Source: Whitmania pigra (Eukaryota > Annelida > Clitellata > Hirudinida > Haemopidae). Taken from it: a stretch of 64,000 nucleotides of DNA. Positions 24,714 to 37,181 of the stretch are shown piece after piece. The translations under genes were made by a program, and so were the position numbers. Each line of letters starts with the position of its first letter. The stretch's first letter is position 1. The notes below the pieces were generated by a model that was not told the origin of the DNA, ran no database searches, and worked only from the letters and a program-made list of their open reading frames with translations. The stretch lies in the NCBI GenBank assembly GCA_021613335.1, contig JAJTWR010000365.1:932501-996500 (forward strand), read 5' to 3'.

Positions 24714-24745
24714 TCCTAATAATAATAATCATTGTCCTTGTCATT
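24080..24745. repeat. Degenerate (AAT)n/(AAG)n block with a (TTGTCA)n end
   Basis: About 650 bp of AATAAG, AAT and CTAAT units. It is followed by about six TTGTCA hexamers (about 24730-24768). Confidence 0.9.
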
Positions 24746-24769
24746 GTCATTGTCATTGTCATTGTCATT

Positions 24770-25140
24770 CTCATTATCATACGCATTATTATACGCATTT
24801 TTACCAACTCAAATTTTCTTCTGATTTTTACTTCAATGAATAAACAATCACTTTCATTTTAAGGTTCCAATTGTTGCTGTTCATTGAAATTTGAAACAAA
24901 TAATGTACTTTTTTTGCTCGTTTGTGATTGGTTACAAAATTATTTTTTATGACCGTATGAAAGAATCTTTACATAATTGTTAAACTGTGAATTTTATTTT
25001 ACTGAACGAAAATGAGAAAATTTATGATTATGTCAATGAAAAATGAAGAAACAAATGACTATAGAACGTGGTAAAACTGACTACTATTTGACAATGGAAG
25101 AGTAGTGACAACACATCTCCGCTATCACGTGTATAGTATA
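24770..25140. other. AT-rich spacer
   Basis: No coding or RNA feature seen. Confidence 0.5.
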
Positions 25141-25149
25141 AAAATAATT

Positions 25150-26410
25150 CAAATTTGAAATGAGGTTGTTTTCCGAGGTAATGCGAATAATTTGAGCGTT
25201 AATAACCTGCAAAATAAGTGTCTGATGGCAAAGGCCTTGGAAATTTAAAAAACAGAAATTAAATATTTTTAAAATGAGACCTTTGTCGAAACATTTAGTT
25301 AAGTCTAAGTTACGGTTTTATGCATTTGAAATGAGTCTATTTATGTAGTACGTAAAATTAGTGCGTAAACTTTGAGCGTTAATAAACCTGAAAAATAAGT
25401 GTCTGATGGCAAAGGCCTCTCCAACTTGATAAAGATAGGTTAAATCTCTTTAGAATGAGACCTTTGTCGAAATATTTAGTTAAGTTTAAGTTACGGTTAA
25501 TTGCATTTGAAATGAGGCTGTGTTCCGAGGCAGTTCGTAAAATTAGTGCGTAAACTTTGAGCGTTAATAAACCTGAAAAATAAGTGTCTGATGGCAAAGG
25601 CCTCTCCAACTTGATAAAGATAGGTTAAATCTCTTTAGAATGAGACCTTTGTCGAAATATTTAGTTAAGTTTAAGTTACGGTTAATTGCATTTGAAATGA
25701 GGCTGTGTTCCGAGGCAGTGAGTACAATTTGAGCCTTAATAACCTGAAAAATAAGTGTCTGATGGCAAAGTCTTTGGAAATTTAAAAAAATGAGATTAAA
25801 TATCTTTAAAATGAGACCTTTGTCGAAACATTTGGTTAAGTCTAAGTTACGGTTTTATGCATTTGAAACGAGTCTGTTTTCTTATATAATGCGTAAAGTT
25901 TGAGCTTCAATAACCTGAAAAATAAATGTCTGACGGCAAAGTGGTTAGAAATATGAGAAAGATAGATGCTATGTCTTCAAAATGAGAATTTACTCAAAAA
26001 ATATAGTTTAGTCTAAGTGACAGTTTTTTGCAGTTGAATTAAGGCTGTTTTTCTAGGCTGATTTTAGTGCGTGATGTTTGAGCATAAATATCTTGAAAAT
26101 TATAGGTTTTTACGCAAAGAGCTTGCTAATGTGATAAAGTTGGAATATATCTCTTTAGAATGAGATCTTATTCGAAAAACTTTGTTAAGTGCAAGCGACG
26201 GTTAATTGCTCTTGAATTAAAGGCTGTTTTTCTAGGCTGATTTTAGTGCGTGATGTTTGAGCATAAATATCTTGAAAATTATAGGTTTTTACGCAAAGAG
26301 CTTGCTAATGTGATAAAGTTGGAATATATCTCTTTAGAATGAGATCTTATTCGAAAAACTTTGTTAAGTGCAAGCGACGGTTAATTGCTCTTGAATTAAG
26401 CTGTTTTAGT
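25150..26410. repeat. Satellite of about 177 bp, seven tandem units
   Basis: A unit containing (TTTGAGCGTTAATAACCTGA)-AAAATAAGTGTCTGATGGCA-AAG, then GAATGAGACCTTTGTCGAAA and AAGTTACGGTT, recurs at about 25201, 25381, 25563, 25741, 25911, 26088 and 26266 (spacing 174-182 bp). Units diverge towards the right, but the last two (26041-26217 and 26218-26394) are almost identical to each other. The reading frame over units 2-3 is incidental. Confidence 0.92.
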
Positions 26411-26732
26411 GTCTGATAGCGTTTTGAACGTCCGATAGCTTCACGGGAGTTGCTGGCACTACTTTCATTCGAAATTGTCATTGTTGTATTGAAGAACTTG
26501 GATTCACTGAGTTGCTGAGCATATGATTTATTTTTTTAAATAGTTATTTGTTTTATCTGAGAATTATTTAGGCGTCCTAAATAATTATTCTGAACAAGTT
26601 GTTAGGACAATCTTTGCCTAGTGCTTCCAAGGCTTATCACTTGGTTTATCAAACTGGCTTGACACCAGGGATTAGGGGATGCATCAGTTGCTTTACAGCC
26701 TTTAAATTAACTTGCATTCCAAATCTAAGTAC

Positions 26733-26990
26733 AGTCAAATCTCGGTACTATGCCACCTCGTTACTCTGCCATTCTCGCTGTTTTGGGCGATTTTGAAGAT
26801 ACGACTGAATCAACATCCAGTGCAATTGCTTCAGGGTAAAGGTAAAGTTGAGAAAATCAAATTTCTTTGGACGTTGCAAGGAGTAAATTAAAGAGGCAGA
26901 TGTGTCATAAAGAAGGAAATTGCAATAGTCTAGACGAGAAATCAGTCAAATCTCGGTACTATGCCACCTCGTTACTCTGCCATTCTTGCT
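26733..26990. mobile_element. Duplicated DNA-transposon-like end flanking a LINE-fragment copy
   Basis: CAGTCAAATCTCGGTACTAT plus GCCACCTCGTTACTCTGCCATTC occurs at 26733-26780 and again at 26943-26990. Between them (about 26790-26940) is a segment also found at about 32800-32955. The CAGT...CTCGGTA start resembles Tigger/pogo termini. Confidence 0.55.
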
Positions 26991-26999
26991 GTTAAACCA

Positions 27000-28030
27000 C
27001 TTTTGCTTGGTCCCAACAAAATTCAGTACAAAATAAATGTATTATGCCATCCCTTACTCTCGCTTCTATGCCACTATTGTGTGACTGTTAAAAGGCACGA
27101 GTCGTGAAAATATTTCTGCGCAGTGTTCAATTATTTATAATAATCTAATGATTGTATATATAAATTTACCCATCAATAAACTAGATTAATTGAATTTTAT
27201 TTTAAAATCTAGACTATTGTTATTCTTTGGTTGGTTCTAGAACCTTTCCCTTTTCAATCAGTCGTTCTTTTGTTATTTTTCTTCAAATTTATCCCATTAT
27301 GGGATGTCAGATCAGAAACACAAGCGAACTGACTTTACGCTGAAGGAGAAAAAGGCGTTTTAATTTGAGAAAATAAGACCGCTTTTACAAACCCTCGCTA
27401 CTATGCCACTCTCGATACTATCGAGATACTAAAGCAAACCATGAATGTTCTAAAATGTGCCTGATTTGGATACAAGCTAAAAGCAGTTTTTCAAAACGTA
27501 ATGTTTTGTGATTTTGTTAAAATGGCATAAGAATATTTTTATTAATAATTATTATTATTCCTGTTGTAATTAATAATAATGACTATTGTTATTATTTATG
27601 ATGTTTTGTTTTCTTTTTTACCTTCCTTTAAATAGACACTCTAAACTTGTCGACAGTAGAATGTATTATTTTAATCTGAAATTCGATAGTGCATCACATT
27701 TCAATGCAACAAACATCATCAATCAACAGTGAAAAGAATTAAAAACACTTAAGAATATTATTTTACAAAGCATGGACTTAAACCACGTCAAGGTTATAAA
27801 ATCTGAAGATGTTATAATCAGATTTGTGACAATCTCTTTTTTGATTAATACATTATATGCCTTAATAATTTTTTTTTATTATCATTATTTGGTAGAAAAT
27901 GTTGTTCGGCATGCATAATTCACTTGATTTTCATTCTTTTTTTCAAATTAATTTTTTAAATATTTTAAGTTGTTGCACATCCAATTTTATACTCCACCTG
28001 TGTTTGAAGGTGTGTGAATTGGCTTTGGAT
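27000..28030. other. AT-rich stretch, possible old transposon interior
   Basis: Contains a further diverged CTACTATGCCACTCTCG copy near 27400, akin to the repeat ends at 26.7-27.0 kb. No reading frame is recognised. Confidence 0.4.
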
Positions 28031-28031
28031 A

Positions 28032-28181
28032 TTAACCCTTAAACCGCCAACATATCTGAGGGGTTAACGCACCCCAAGCGCCAAATACTTTTTTTAAGAG
28101 TAGAGTCAATACTTGGTTCCAGTGCTTATACAAAAAGTACTGGGAACCGGTTATTGCCGTTTCCGATGGTTTAAGGGTTAA
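28032..28181. mobile_element. piggyBac-like MITE with TTAA target sites
   Basis: 150 bp bounded by TTAA at 28032-28035 and 28178-28181. The inside termini CCCTTAAACC and GGTTTAAGGG form a perfect inverted repeat (15 bp including the flanks). The interior has a second imperfect inverted repeat (TTGGTTCCAGTGCTTA against AGTACTGGGAACC). No coding capacity. Confidence 0.8.
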
Positions 28182-28789
28182 TCAGCACTCTTGCCTCCTT
28201 AACAATCCACAATTTGTCAACAAATTTGTTTTTTACTGTTAAAAAGATGACCAGCATTTCCCCGGGCGAAGGACCGGTTTCAGGTGGCACGAGGTGGTGA
28301 GGGGAAGAAACTTGAGGGGGGAGAAGGAAGGACTTTATCAGGCTGTGTCTGCGACTCCAACCTTCTCACCAGCCCGGAATACGTGTCTTCGTCGAAGTTG
28401 ATTTGCACCACGAAGGCCTGGAAAGCTTGCACTGGAAACATCTGAGTCGAAACTCAGTCCGGCGGAAGAGGAACAATTCTCGTTCGTTCATTCAGGTGAA
28501 GGAGAGGCAAAGAGATGCGCCGTTTATAATAATAATGTTACATAATAGTAATATTATAATTGTTAATAATAGTAATATTGAATGATATTATATAATTAGT
28601 CGCACTAATAATTATTTTAATTGTAGTTTAATATTATTTTACTTTAAAATTTTATGTTTACTTTAAAATTATTTTATATTTACTTTAAAATATAATAATG
28701 TTTTAAAATATAAAATTTTAATTTAAAATTATATGAGACTGCTATTGAGTTTCTTTCTTGAGGAGCTTACTTAAGAAAATCACAGCCAT

Positions 28790-31700
28790 TGGTCAACAAA
28801 TATATGGATTTTCTCATGGAAACCCTAGGTTTTTTGTTCAGCAAAGAAGAGAGTAAAATATTGAAATTATTTGTATATTTTTACAATTTAACATATTAAA
28901 TAAAGATTTAACTAATTTATAACATATGCTCACAAATATTCAGTTCAAGACAGGATCAACATGTTAATATTAGACATTAAAAGAGGCAATGGGGCTGGGG
29001 CAGGTCTTGATTATGTTAGTACTTTGTTGTCCAAATTGTGATCTTTTATCAGCTGATTTAAACATAATAATAAAATTGCTTCATTCATAGGAAAAGGGAA
29101 TTCCTAAAATTCTGATTGATCTCTCGGCTATGATAAGGTTGGTATACATTTTATTGTTTTTTTTTTATGTTATTTAATTTGTTTACCATCTGAAATACAT
29201 TTAGTGTGATTAGTAGCATTGATGTCCATTGAATAACAATTAGGATAGGGCAGGTTAACATTTTCAATGTTAATGCTGTTCTCGGTTCTACTGCAAAACA
29301 TTTAATATTTTAACTCTTCTCATGCTCTGGACCATATTGTTAAATATTTGATAATCGATGTTTTAGTTTCCTTCTACCAAAACTATCAGACTCATCTCTA
29401 TTGGAGATAGATGATCTTTTGTATCCTAACGATGATATACCTATAACTCAAAGTAAATGTTTAACAATTAAATTACTGACATTTAACATTTAAATTTTAA
29501 CATTAAAAAAATCATTTCAAAATATTATCAGATAAACACAAGGAATATACTAAGGCTTACGAATACCATTTTCGATATGCAACTTATAAATGTATTTATT
29601 TCAGGGTTTGTCTTCGATATAAATTTTATAACTTACAACTAATGTGGATAAAATTATGTACAATCGCATTTTAGGTTAAGGAATCAAATCTTGTGTTGGA
29701 CACAACCTGGTTGCAGATGGCAGAATATTATTGCTATGACTCAGAAAACTATTTTCAAACCTTTGGTACCAAGTAAGAATAGCTTATTTTTTTTTAACAA
29801 ATGAATAATATATTTTATAGCATATGTATTTTTTATAACAGTTGCAGAGATCAAGTGAACAGATTGAATAACCAATTTCTTGAATCATGGGATGTAAAGA
29901 ATTTATGTTTGCTTTTAAAATTCCTTGCAATTAAATTGAAATGTGGGCAACAAGCAGGAATAAATGTTTATGACTTGTCGGGTACATATTAAACATGTTT
30001 ATTTTGTTGAATCAAAAATTATAACTCAATGTCAATAGCTTTTAGAATATTTCTGTTAAATTTGCAAAATCTTCCCGAATCAATGAATCCAAAGCAAAAG
30101 AGAATCATTTCATTCATCAAACGACTGTGTTAGATTTAGTTCATTTATTAGAGCTTATTTTTTTAATTGCATGAATTTTTAATTAATTAACTGTACCTTC
30201 AGCTGGTCAAACAGTCGAAACAATTCAAAAAGCATTAGATATCAATGCATCAGAAGTAGAACCATCGGAATTCAAGAAATATGCCACGGCAGTGAAGTTT
30301 TTTGAGGCTTATCATTCGGTTTGGCTTTTATTTTGTGATAAGTATTTGCTTCACCATTTTCAATCTTGAAAAGCAATGATATCGGAATTTAATGCATATT
30401 ATAATGTGAGGTCAATATTTTATAATAATATTATTGCAACAACTCATATGGTTTATAAGTACAAAATGTATGCATTAAGTATATTAATACTTTGCTTTGT
30501 TGCTAAAGTATAAAGGTGAAAATTTCAGAAATTGCTGGGAAACTACTATTTGAAAATAATGTATACTCTTACAAGTTTATCATGAAGCATAAAACGTAAA
30601 TATTTTCATCATCATTTTGAAGGAAAATTTCAACTCAAGATTTATACAACGCTTGTTTCGAGTTTGTTTAGATCGTCGGGATGGATACTTTTATCAAACA
30701 TTCGTAATTGAAATTCTGCACAAGTTCTTCACATCGGCAAAGAATGAAAATGAAAAACTTACACGCTTAAAAGAATTTGCCAAAGGCCTTAGAAGGCTAG
30801 AGTTCACAAATTTGCTCCAGTCCATGAAATACCACATATTAATAATGATCGTAAGATATCGCTTTTGTTAATCTTATGTTAACTTTAGAATGTAGTGATA
30901 CTTTTAAATTAAGAAGGAACACAGGGATGATGATAAATTGAGGCATGTCGATAAATATTATGGATATCACATTGAACCATATCTAAGCGATTCCGTTGCT
31001 TCTAACAACATGATTTATGATGGAAGTTCGAATGGTCTTCAAACGAACGAAGGAACAGTTCCTGAAATAGATGCAGATTATGTGATGTTGAAGCACTTTG
31101 CGTATGACTTCATCATGAAGTCTTTACATGTATGGTCGATTTTACGGACTGTATTAAGGCTTACAAAATTTGATCGGGTTAGTTTTGATAAATTATGCAT
31201 TATCACTTGTGTTTGCTCAATTTGCTTTAAAAGACTGTCAATCGTTAATATGAATTCAAAGATGCAAATTATGAATTACTTTTATTTATTTATTAATTGG
31301 TTTTAATTGATTTTAGAATTTCTTAAAGCTAATATTTCATATATCATTTTTATTAATATCACTTATGTTTTATTCAAAGGAACAAAGTTCTAAAATTAAA
31401 GTTATTTTAGAGAGTGAATTAATTTATAGCATTGTAAAAACTTTCCATGATGCATTAAAAAATCCTTCATGCCGTGGTAAATTGTGGATTTTTGAGACTG
31501 CTTTGAAAAATTGGTTGGTATTAAGACTACTTATTAAAAACTCTGTAATTATTAGTAAATTCATTTGAATTTTTTATTTGCAGTCCTTTTATGTTTCAAA
31601 AGCGTGATAAACATAACATGATGGAAGCATTGATAAAGATGGTCAAAGGGGAAGCAATAAGTGAGGTATTCATTAAATACTGATAGTTAATAATTCAGCT

Positions 31701-31924
31701 ATGAGCAAAAGCTAATGATCATATGTATTAATAAACTACATCTCATAATATTTCTATGTCTAATAATGTTCTACAAATTAACTTTATAAATACATTTAAC
31801 AATTTTAATAATGTAATGTCAGAATTAACTATTGTTAATTTTGAAACTAAACTTGAATTTTTTAAACTCACCAGGTAACTGAGGAAAGGCTCCTTTTTTT
31901 CATAGAAGGTTTTTCTTTGTACTG
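28790..31924 (+). CDS. Unidentified multi-exon gene, helical protein
   Basis: The 3' exons are well supported by signals and phase: 30623-30850, 30914-31177, 31380-31519, 31584-31663 and 31875-31924 (stop TGA). Upstream exons that join plausibly include about 28777-28879 (KYMDFLMETLGFLF), 29092-29139 (GIPKILIDLSAMI) and 29368-29452 (FLPKLSDSSLLEIDDLLYP). Two more are about 29675-29771 (VKESNLVLDTTWLQMAEYY) and 29842-29981 (KNLCLLLKFLAIKLKCGQQ). The last two are about 30203-30340 and 30511-30598. Some donors in the 5' half are weak, and the start codon is not found. The product is soluble-looking, helical, with no signal or membrane segment. I do not recognise the family. Confidence 0.55.
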
Positions 31925-31934
31925 ACCATGATGT

Positions 31935-32520
31935 GGATGACTAATGGCTATTAAAAAATATTCAAAATTAATGGTACTGTTAAGTGAACGTTTATTGTTC
32001 GTTTTTTATGATTATGACAATCGTATACTTTTCACTTTAATCTCAAGAGTGGTTTTAATAAGAAAATAAAAATATTGTGTGTTGTTTTGAGGACAAACCT
32101 TTTTGACTATTTTATAAGTTATATATAGACTTTAAAAAATTCAGGCAGAAATCATAACTTTGTTATATTTGGCACTAACTAAATTTTTATAGTTAACCAT
32201 TAACTAAATCTCAACTAAATTATTTTAGTTAAACCAATATTAGTTACAACTACGTTACAAAAATTGTCAACCAAACTAAAAAACAAATAGTTAAACTTTT
32301 TATAACTTTTGTCCTCAGAATTTTTGTCTCATTTATTTCAAAACACTGCCCACTGATTATATTAAATACCAAATACTAAAATACTTCTTTGAGATGCTCA
32401 AAATATTAAAATACAAAATACATATATTTTGAAATACTTTGATTCAAAATACCACAAAACTTCACGGTGTAAAGTCATGGTTTGCCTTTAAAAGCAGCTG
32501 TTGATGAAAATTGTCAGTCA
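31935..32520. other. AT-rich spacer with a segment repeated at 33.2 kb
   Basis: Bases about 32206-32290 (CTCAACTAAATTATTTTAGT then AAAAAACAAATAG) recur at about 33210-33297. The two copies flank the LINE fragment at 32.5-32.95 kb. Confidence 0.5.
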
Positions 32521-32539
32521 TACAAAATAATAATAATAA

Positions 32540-32956
32540 CTAATTTAAACATTTCACCGTGTGCCTAGCGTCAGAGACTGTCCCATAAATTTCTGAAGAG
32601 GTGATGCTTGAAGAGCTCCAGTTATAGTTGGCCTGTTCCAGACAGCAGGAGAGGCATACGAGAAGACTGTTTGCGAGGGATGACCTATTTACTGGTTGAT
32701 GAACATGAATGATGAACGAAGACCAGTTATTTGGCGATCTATTAGGTGATGGAGATAAGGTGGAGTGGATGTCGCTAGAGTGTGATATGTCATGAGGACG
32801 ATTTTGAAGATACGACTGAATCAACGTCCAGTGCAATTGCTTCAGGGTAAAGGTAAAGTTGAGAAGATCAAATTTCTTTGGACGTTGCAAGGAGTAAATT
32901 AAAGAGGCAGATGTGTCATAAAAAAGGAAATTGCAATAGTCTAGACGAGAGAACAT
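32540..32956 (-). pseudogene. LINE ORF2 C-terminal fragment
   Basis: The minus-strand frame starts MFSRLDYCNFLFYDTSASL, the typical post-RT motif (SRLDYCN..LY) of CR1/RTE-like LINEs, and continues without the usual following motifs. The first 155 bp or so of this region are also present at 26.79-26.94 kb, showing at least two fragments of the same family. Confidence 0.6.
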
Positions 32957-33451
32957 GATCTCTTTTTATTAAGTACCACCCCTGCAAATGCAAAGGTCAT
33001 GGTCAATGACCATTGGTCATGCTCAACCGGTATGGAACCTGATATGCCAGTGTAGTATTTTACACTGGGATATTTGTGCAAAGTATCCAGAGATGCAGAT
33101 TTGTCATCCAAGTATTAAAGAATTTCTGTATCTGATTCTTTTTCATTTATCGGTGAATTGAGTTGATTACTTCAAAAGAATTAGTATGCTCCAATGTTTG
33201 AGCTTAGTAATTAAATCTCAACTAAATTATTTTAGTTAAGCTATTAGTTAAAACTACTTTATAAAAATTATCAACTAAAATAAAAAACAAATAGCTTTTA
33301 ATAACTCACCGATGGAGATAAAAATGTGCAGATTGTGTCAAACAATAGAAGAAAAATCAGAAAGCCAGGTACGAGTATTCAACCAAATTAAAAAATCGGA
33401 AACTATGTTTTATTTAATGAAAACTTTGAATATTTTTTTTATGATAGATCC

Positions 33452-34413
33452 GTGTGTCCACTAAACAAGATAGTTACATATTTGTTCTGCATATATATAA
33501 ATGATCTGGATGATGGCATAAGATCTAAGTTATCCAAGTTTGCTGACGACACCAAAGTAGCAAGAAGTGTCAGCAAGCAAGAAGATGTAGATACACTTCA
33601 GGAAGATCTTAACAAGTTATTCAAATGGGCAGAAGATTGGCAGATGCTTTTCAACGTAAGCAAATGCTCCATTATGCATATGGGATGCAAAAACACGAAA
33701 GTCGAATATGCATTTGGAGGAAGCATTCTGAAGCAGTCAAATCAGGAAAGAGATCTGGGGGTAATAATGCAGAACAATGGAAAAACATCTCTACAGTGCA
33801 TGGAAGTTGCTAAAAAAGCAAACAGAGTACTTGGAATGATAAAGAGAACAGTAGTAAGCAGGAACAAGGATGTAATACTGAGATTGTATAAGGCATTAGT
33901 AAGGCCACACCTTGAGTACTGTGTGCAAGTATGGAACCCTCATTTGAGGAAGGATGTAGAGATGTTGGAAAGAGTACAAAGAAGGGCAACCAGGATGATA
34001 GATGATTTTGGAAAGCTTAGTTACGAGGAAAGATTAAATAGATGTAAATTAACGACTCTGGAAAAGAGAAGAAATAGAGGGGACCTCATCGAGGCATTCA
34101 AAATTTTATCGGGAAGGGAAGGCCTTTTGCCTGAACAGTTTTTCGAAGCCACAAAAAGTGTTTCTACTAGAGGGCACGATTGTAAATTATACAGGAAGGC
34201 TTCGGGAAACTTGAAAAACAATTATTTCAGTTCAAGGGTGGTTTCCTTATGGAATAAACTAGATAAGGAAACCATCCATGCTGACACAATAGATAAATTC
34301 AAAATTTACTTAAGTAAATTCGGATATTAGGACTAAAAAGAGTGGTTATTACACAGATCCAGGTCTTCTTAACCACTATAAATAATTGTTATGTTATGTT
34401 ATGTTATGTTATT
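33452..34413 (+). mobile_element. 5'-truncated CR1-like LINE with TTATG-repeat tail
   Basis: An intact frame of 292 codons (33452-34330) covers the end of RT (IYINDLDD, KFADDTKVA) and the CR1-type C-terminus (RPHLEYCVQVWNPHLRKD, MLERVQRRATRMI, TTLEKRRNRGDLIEAFKI). The 3' end carries about four TTATG units at 34390-34413, as expected of a CR1-type microsatellite tail. The 5' end is truncated before the main RT palm. Confidence 0.85.
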
Positions 34414-34419
34414 TGATTT

Positions 34420-35220
34420 CTTCTGAAAATATCTATCAGAATACGTATAACATGTAATTTAATCCGCAGGGACGGGGTCGTAAAAACCAATGGGTACAAT
34501 ACGATGTGCGCTATAGATGGACCCATATACACTGCGCTAATATATAGAAAAAAAAACGCAACAATGGAATGGCACTGTAACAAGCTCGTGAAAAGTTTCA
34601 GGTTTTCTTCAGTAAAAAAGTTTAACTTCAAACATTCAACAACTGAGAATTGCAAGATGCACATACTAAATATGGTATGTTTATAGTAGTCACAGCCTTA
34701 ATAAGATGACAAAAAGGAAGATAGCTCCACCCCAACAAAAATTTAGCTCCGCCTATAATGATTAAAAGTAAATATATATTTAATTAAAGGTTTACCGATA
34801 TGTTGCGAGGTGTCTTTACTAAATTCTAAAACTTTGACATGACTAGAAATTCTTCGCAAATGTACATTATTTTTAAGAATATAAAAATATAGCACGATTA
34901 CAAAGTGATTGAGAAAAACATATTCATCAGTACTTAGTAGTAGCGGTTTGCAATTCTAATAGTTTATGATGAAATGATACGCGACCAAGGCTCTCTAATT
35001 TCTTATCAGTGTGCACGGTTAAAGTAGTTTTGAGCGCACATTTTCAAGCCTGAGTAGTCCTGAAAACGGTTGTTTTGGAACCCATAATACAATGCAACAC
35101 AACATTTTCGCAGACTGGATAGTATTCCCGGATAAGTTCAAGAGGATGCGTGGCTGCCATTAATTCCTTTTGCCTCCTAGCAGCGATTTTCACAGGTCTG
35201 ATGCACTTTTGCGGGAGTTA
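34420..35220. other. No gene recognised
   Basis: AT-rich with only short frames and no repeat structure seen. Confidence 0.4.
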
Positions 35221-35228
35221 TCTCTGGA

Positions 35229-35830
35229 TCAATGTTTGTTGGGACACAATCCGCAGCTTGAGCTTTGTGTTGTTGTGTGTTTTTCAACATTGCTTGCAAA
35301 ATATTGTGAACAAACTTTATAAATTTGATCCAGCAAACTACTCTGCAAAGATGGACAATAGAGGACATATGGCCGCAATTTGAAAGCGCTCGTTGATCGA
35401 GGCAAAATGTCATCAAAGTTTAGAATTTGCGCCACAAACAATGAAGGGAATTTATGAGATTCCAGATCTGCTCTTTCTGAGGCTTGAAGCGCTTGTTTGG
35501 TTGATTGGAATTGCAAGGGGGGAAATCTGCTAAATAGAATGTTGAAATATGAGCTACGCACTTTGCCACAACATTTCATATTGCGACATTTCACAATCTG
35601 ACTAAAATATTGAATGGTGCGAACTGGTGCATGATTGTCGAACCATTCCTGATCTTTCGATATCATTCCTGCTGCATTCTGTTCAGACTGTTCAGGGTCG
35701 ATATATTCTTCAACAGATGGATGTTAAATTGTTACCAGTTTTCAGCCAACGTTTCACCTGCAAACCTAAAGTTTGTTCTTTCGTTGATTATTTTGCCTTG
35801 TGAATCAAGTTGACCGCCATAATGTTCGTG
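35229..35830 (-). pseudogene. Degraded open frame, probably transposon-derived
   Basis: The minus-strand frame (145 codons, 35229-35666) has several Cys residues (IVKCRNMKCCGKVRSSYF, SSCGLCPNKH). The 35.67-35.82 kb region upstream reads similarly in another frame. The combination KC....CC...RS..F resembles segments of uncharacterised proteins encoded by invertebrate repeats; this is a weak recollection, not a match I can verify. No intact start or splice structure. Confidence 0.3.
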
Positions 35831-35839
35831 TGGCAGTAT

Positions 35840-37170
35840 GACACTCTGCTCAATGTTCCACTAGATGCAAGCACTTCTTCCCGATGTTGTAGTGAAAAGG
35901 GTATCTAGATTATTTTTTAAGAAGTGATGAATGGCACCATCAATGAATTTTTGATAGCGAGGATTTTCGTCTGGCTTTTTAACTGTTACTATAGCATTTG
36001 ATCATCTTGTCTTTTACCCTTATGATTGTATCAAATTCTTCCAACTCCAATATACTTTCGAAATCTAAGCCACGAGCAAACGCAGATGATGCATGCTTCC
36101 CTGATCAACTCTTGCTTTTTTTAAATAATAAACGAATTATGAGTATGAAATAATGTAGACCAAAATCATTTTTGTTATTTATTGATTCTGAACAAACGTT
36201 CGTCGATTTATAAGACAAGAAGAAGGTTTAATAAAAAGTAATTCAAATACTAATTCGATTTTTAAATAAATCATTTATTTATTCATTTCAAACCTCAAAT
36301 TATATTCACAATTGTTAAACGAGTGAGTTTCGATCGATATTTTAATATTAAACTACAATAACATCAATAATAAGAGACCTGATTAAAATGGATTTTTATG
36401 ACCGCATTCAATTTTTATAATCGACAAATAGTCGATTGAACAGTTTTATAAATTTCACGTATTCTTGAATGACTATTAAGATGGTCTCGTCTTCAAATTC
36501 GCTGTAATAATAATAATAATAATAATTTTTATTTTTATTAATTTAATTTTTTTATGATTTCTACCTAAAATTTTTTGTGATGTTGATGAGCTCCTAACAT
36601 CGTGCCTTACTCCCTTTGAATCTGTTGTTGTAGTCATGTCTTACTTATTAGAACAGTCTTAGTCATAAACCAATCAGAGGCATAATTATTGCATAATTAT
36701 GTTTCAGCTTTGTGTCGTTAGGTAGGTGGAAGTGCTATTTTTTTTATCAAACGTTGCCAAGGTAAATAAAAACGCTATCTCAAAATCCTTCCTTTCTCAG
36801 AAACCCATGTTGTTGTTCTTGCTGTAACATTTTTACATTAACGAAAATAATTTCCAAATGTAAACAAAGCAGTAATCGAGAAATAAGAAATAAAGTCAAT
36901 ACTAAAATAGTTATTAACATTTTACTATTCAGAATGGTTTGATAAACCTGACAAATATTTTATTAAACAGAAGGATCTCTTTTAAAAGGTTTGAAAAACT
37001 TGCATTTTAATTTGAACTTGAAGCAATAACAAAGCATCACTAAGCAATCAGCGTTTCACTGGCAGATTATCAATCCGTTTCTTTTCCGCCTTGCAATTCC
37101 ATAAATTCATCAAGCCAATAAATTCAATTCGAACTTTGCCAATTACAAAACAATCTGAAAAAGACAATTT
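35840..37170. other. AT-rich intergenic stretch
   Basis: A short AAT run lies near 36506-36528. No gene, RNA or mobile element recognised. The right end holds the 3' flank of the minus-strand secreted-protein gene. Confidence 0.45.
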
Positions 37171-37181
37171 CCAAAAAAAAG

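Noticed and set aside
35150..35383. Plus-strand frame with a hydrophobic start resembling a signal peptide
   Set aside because: It lies opposite the Cys-containing minus frame, is short, and has no downstream exon with matching phase.
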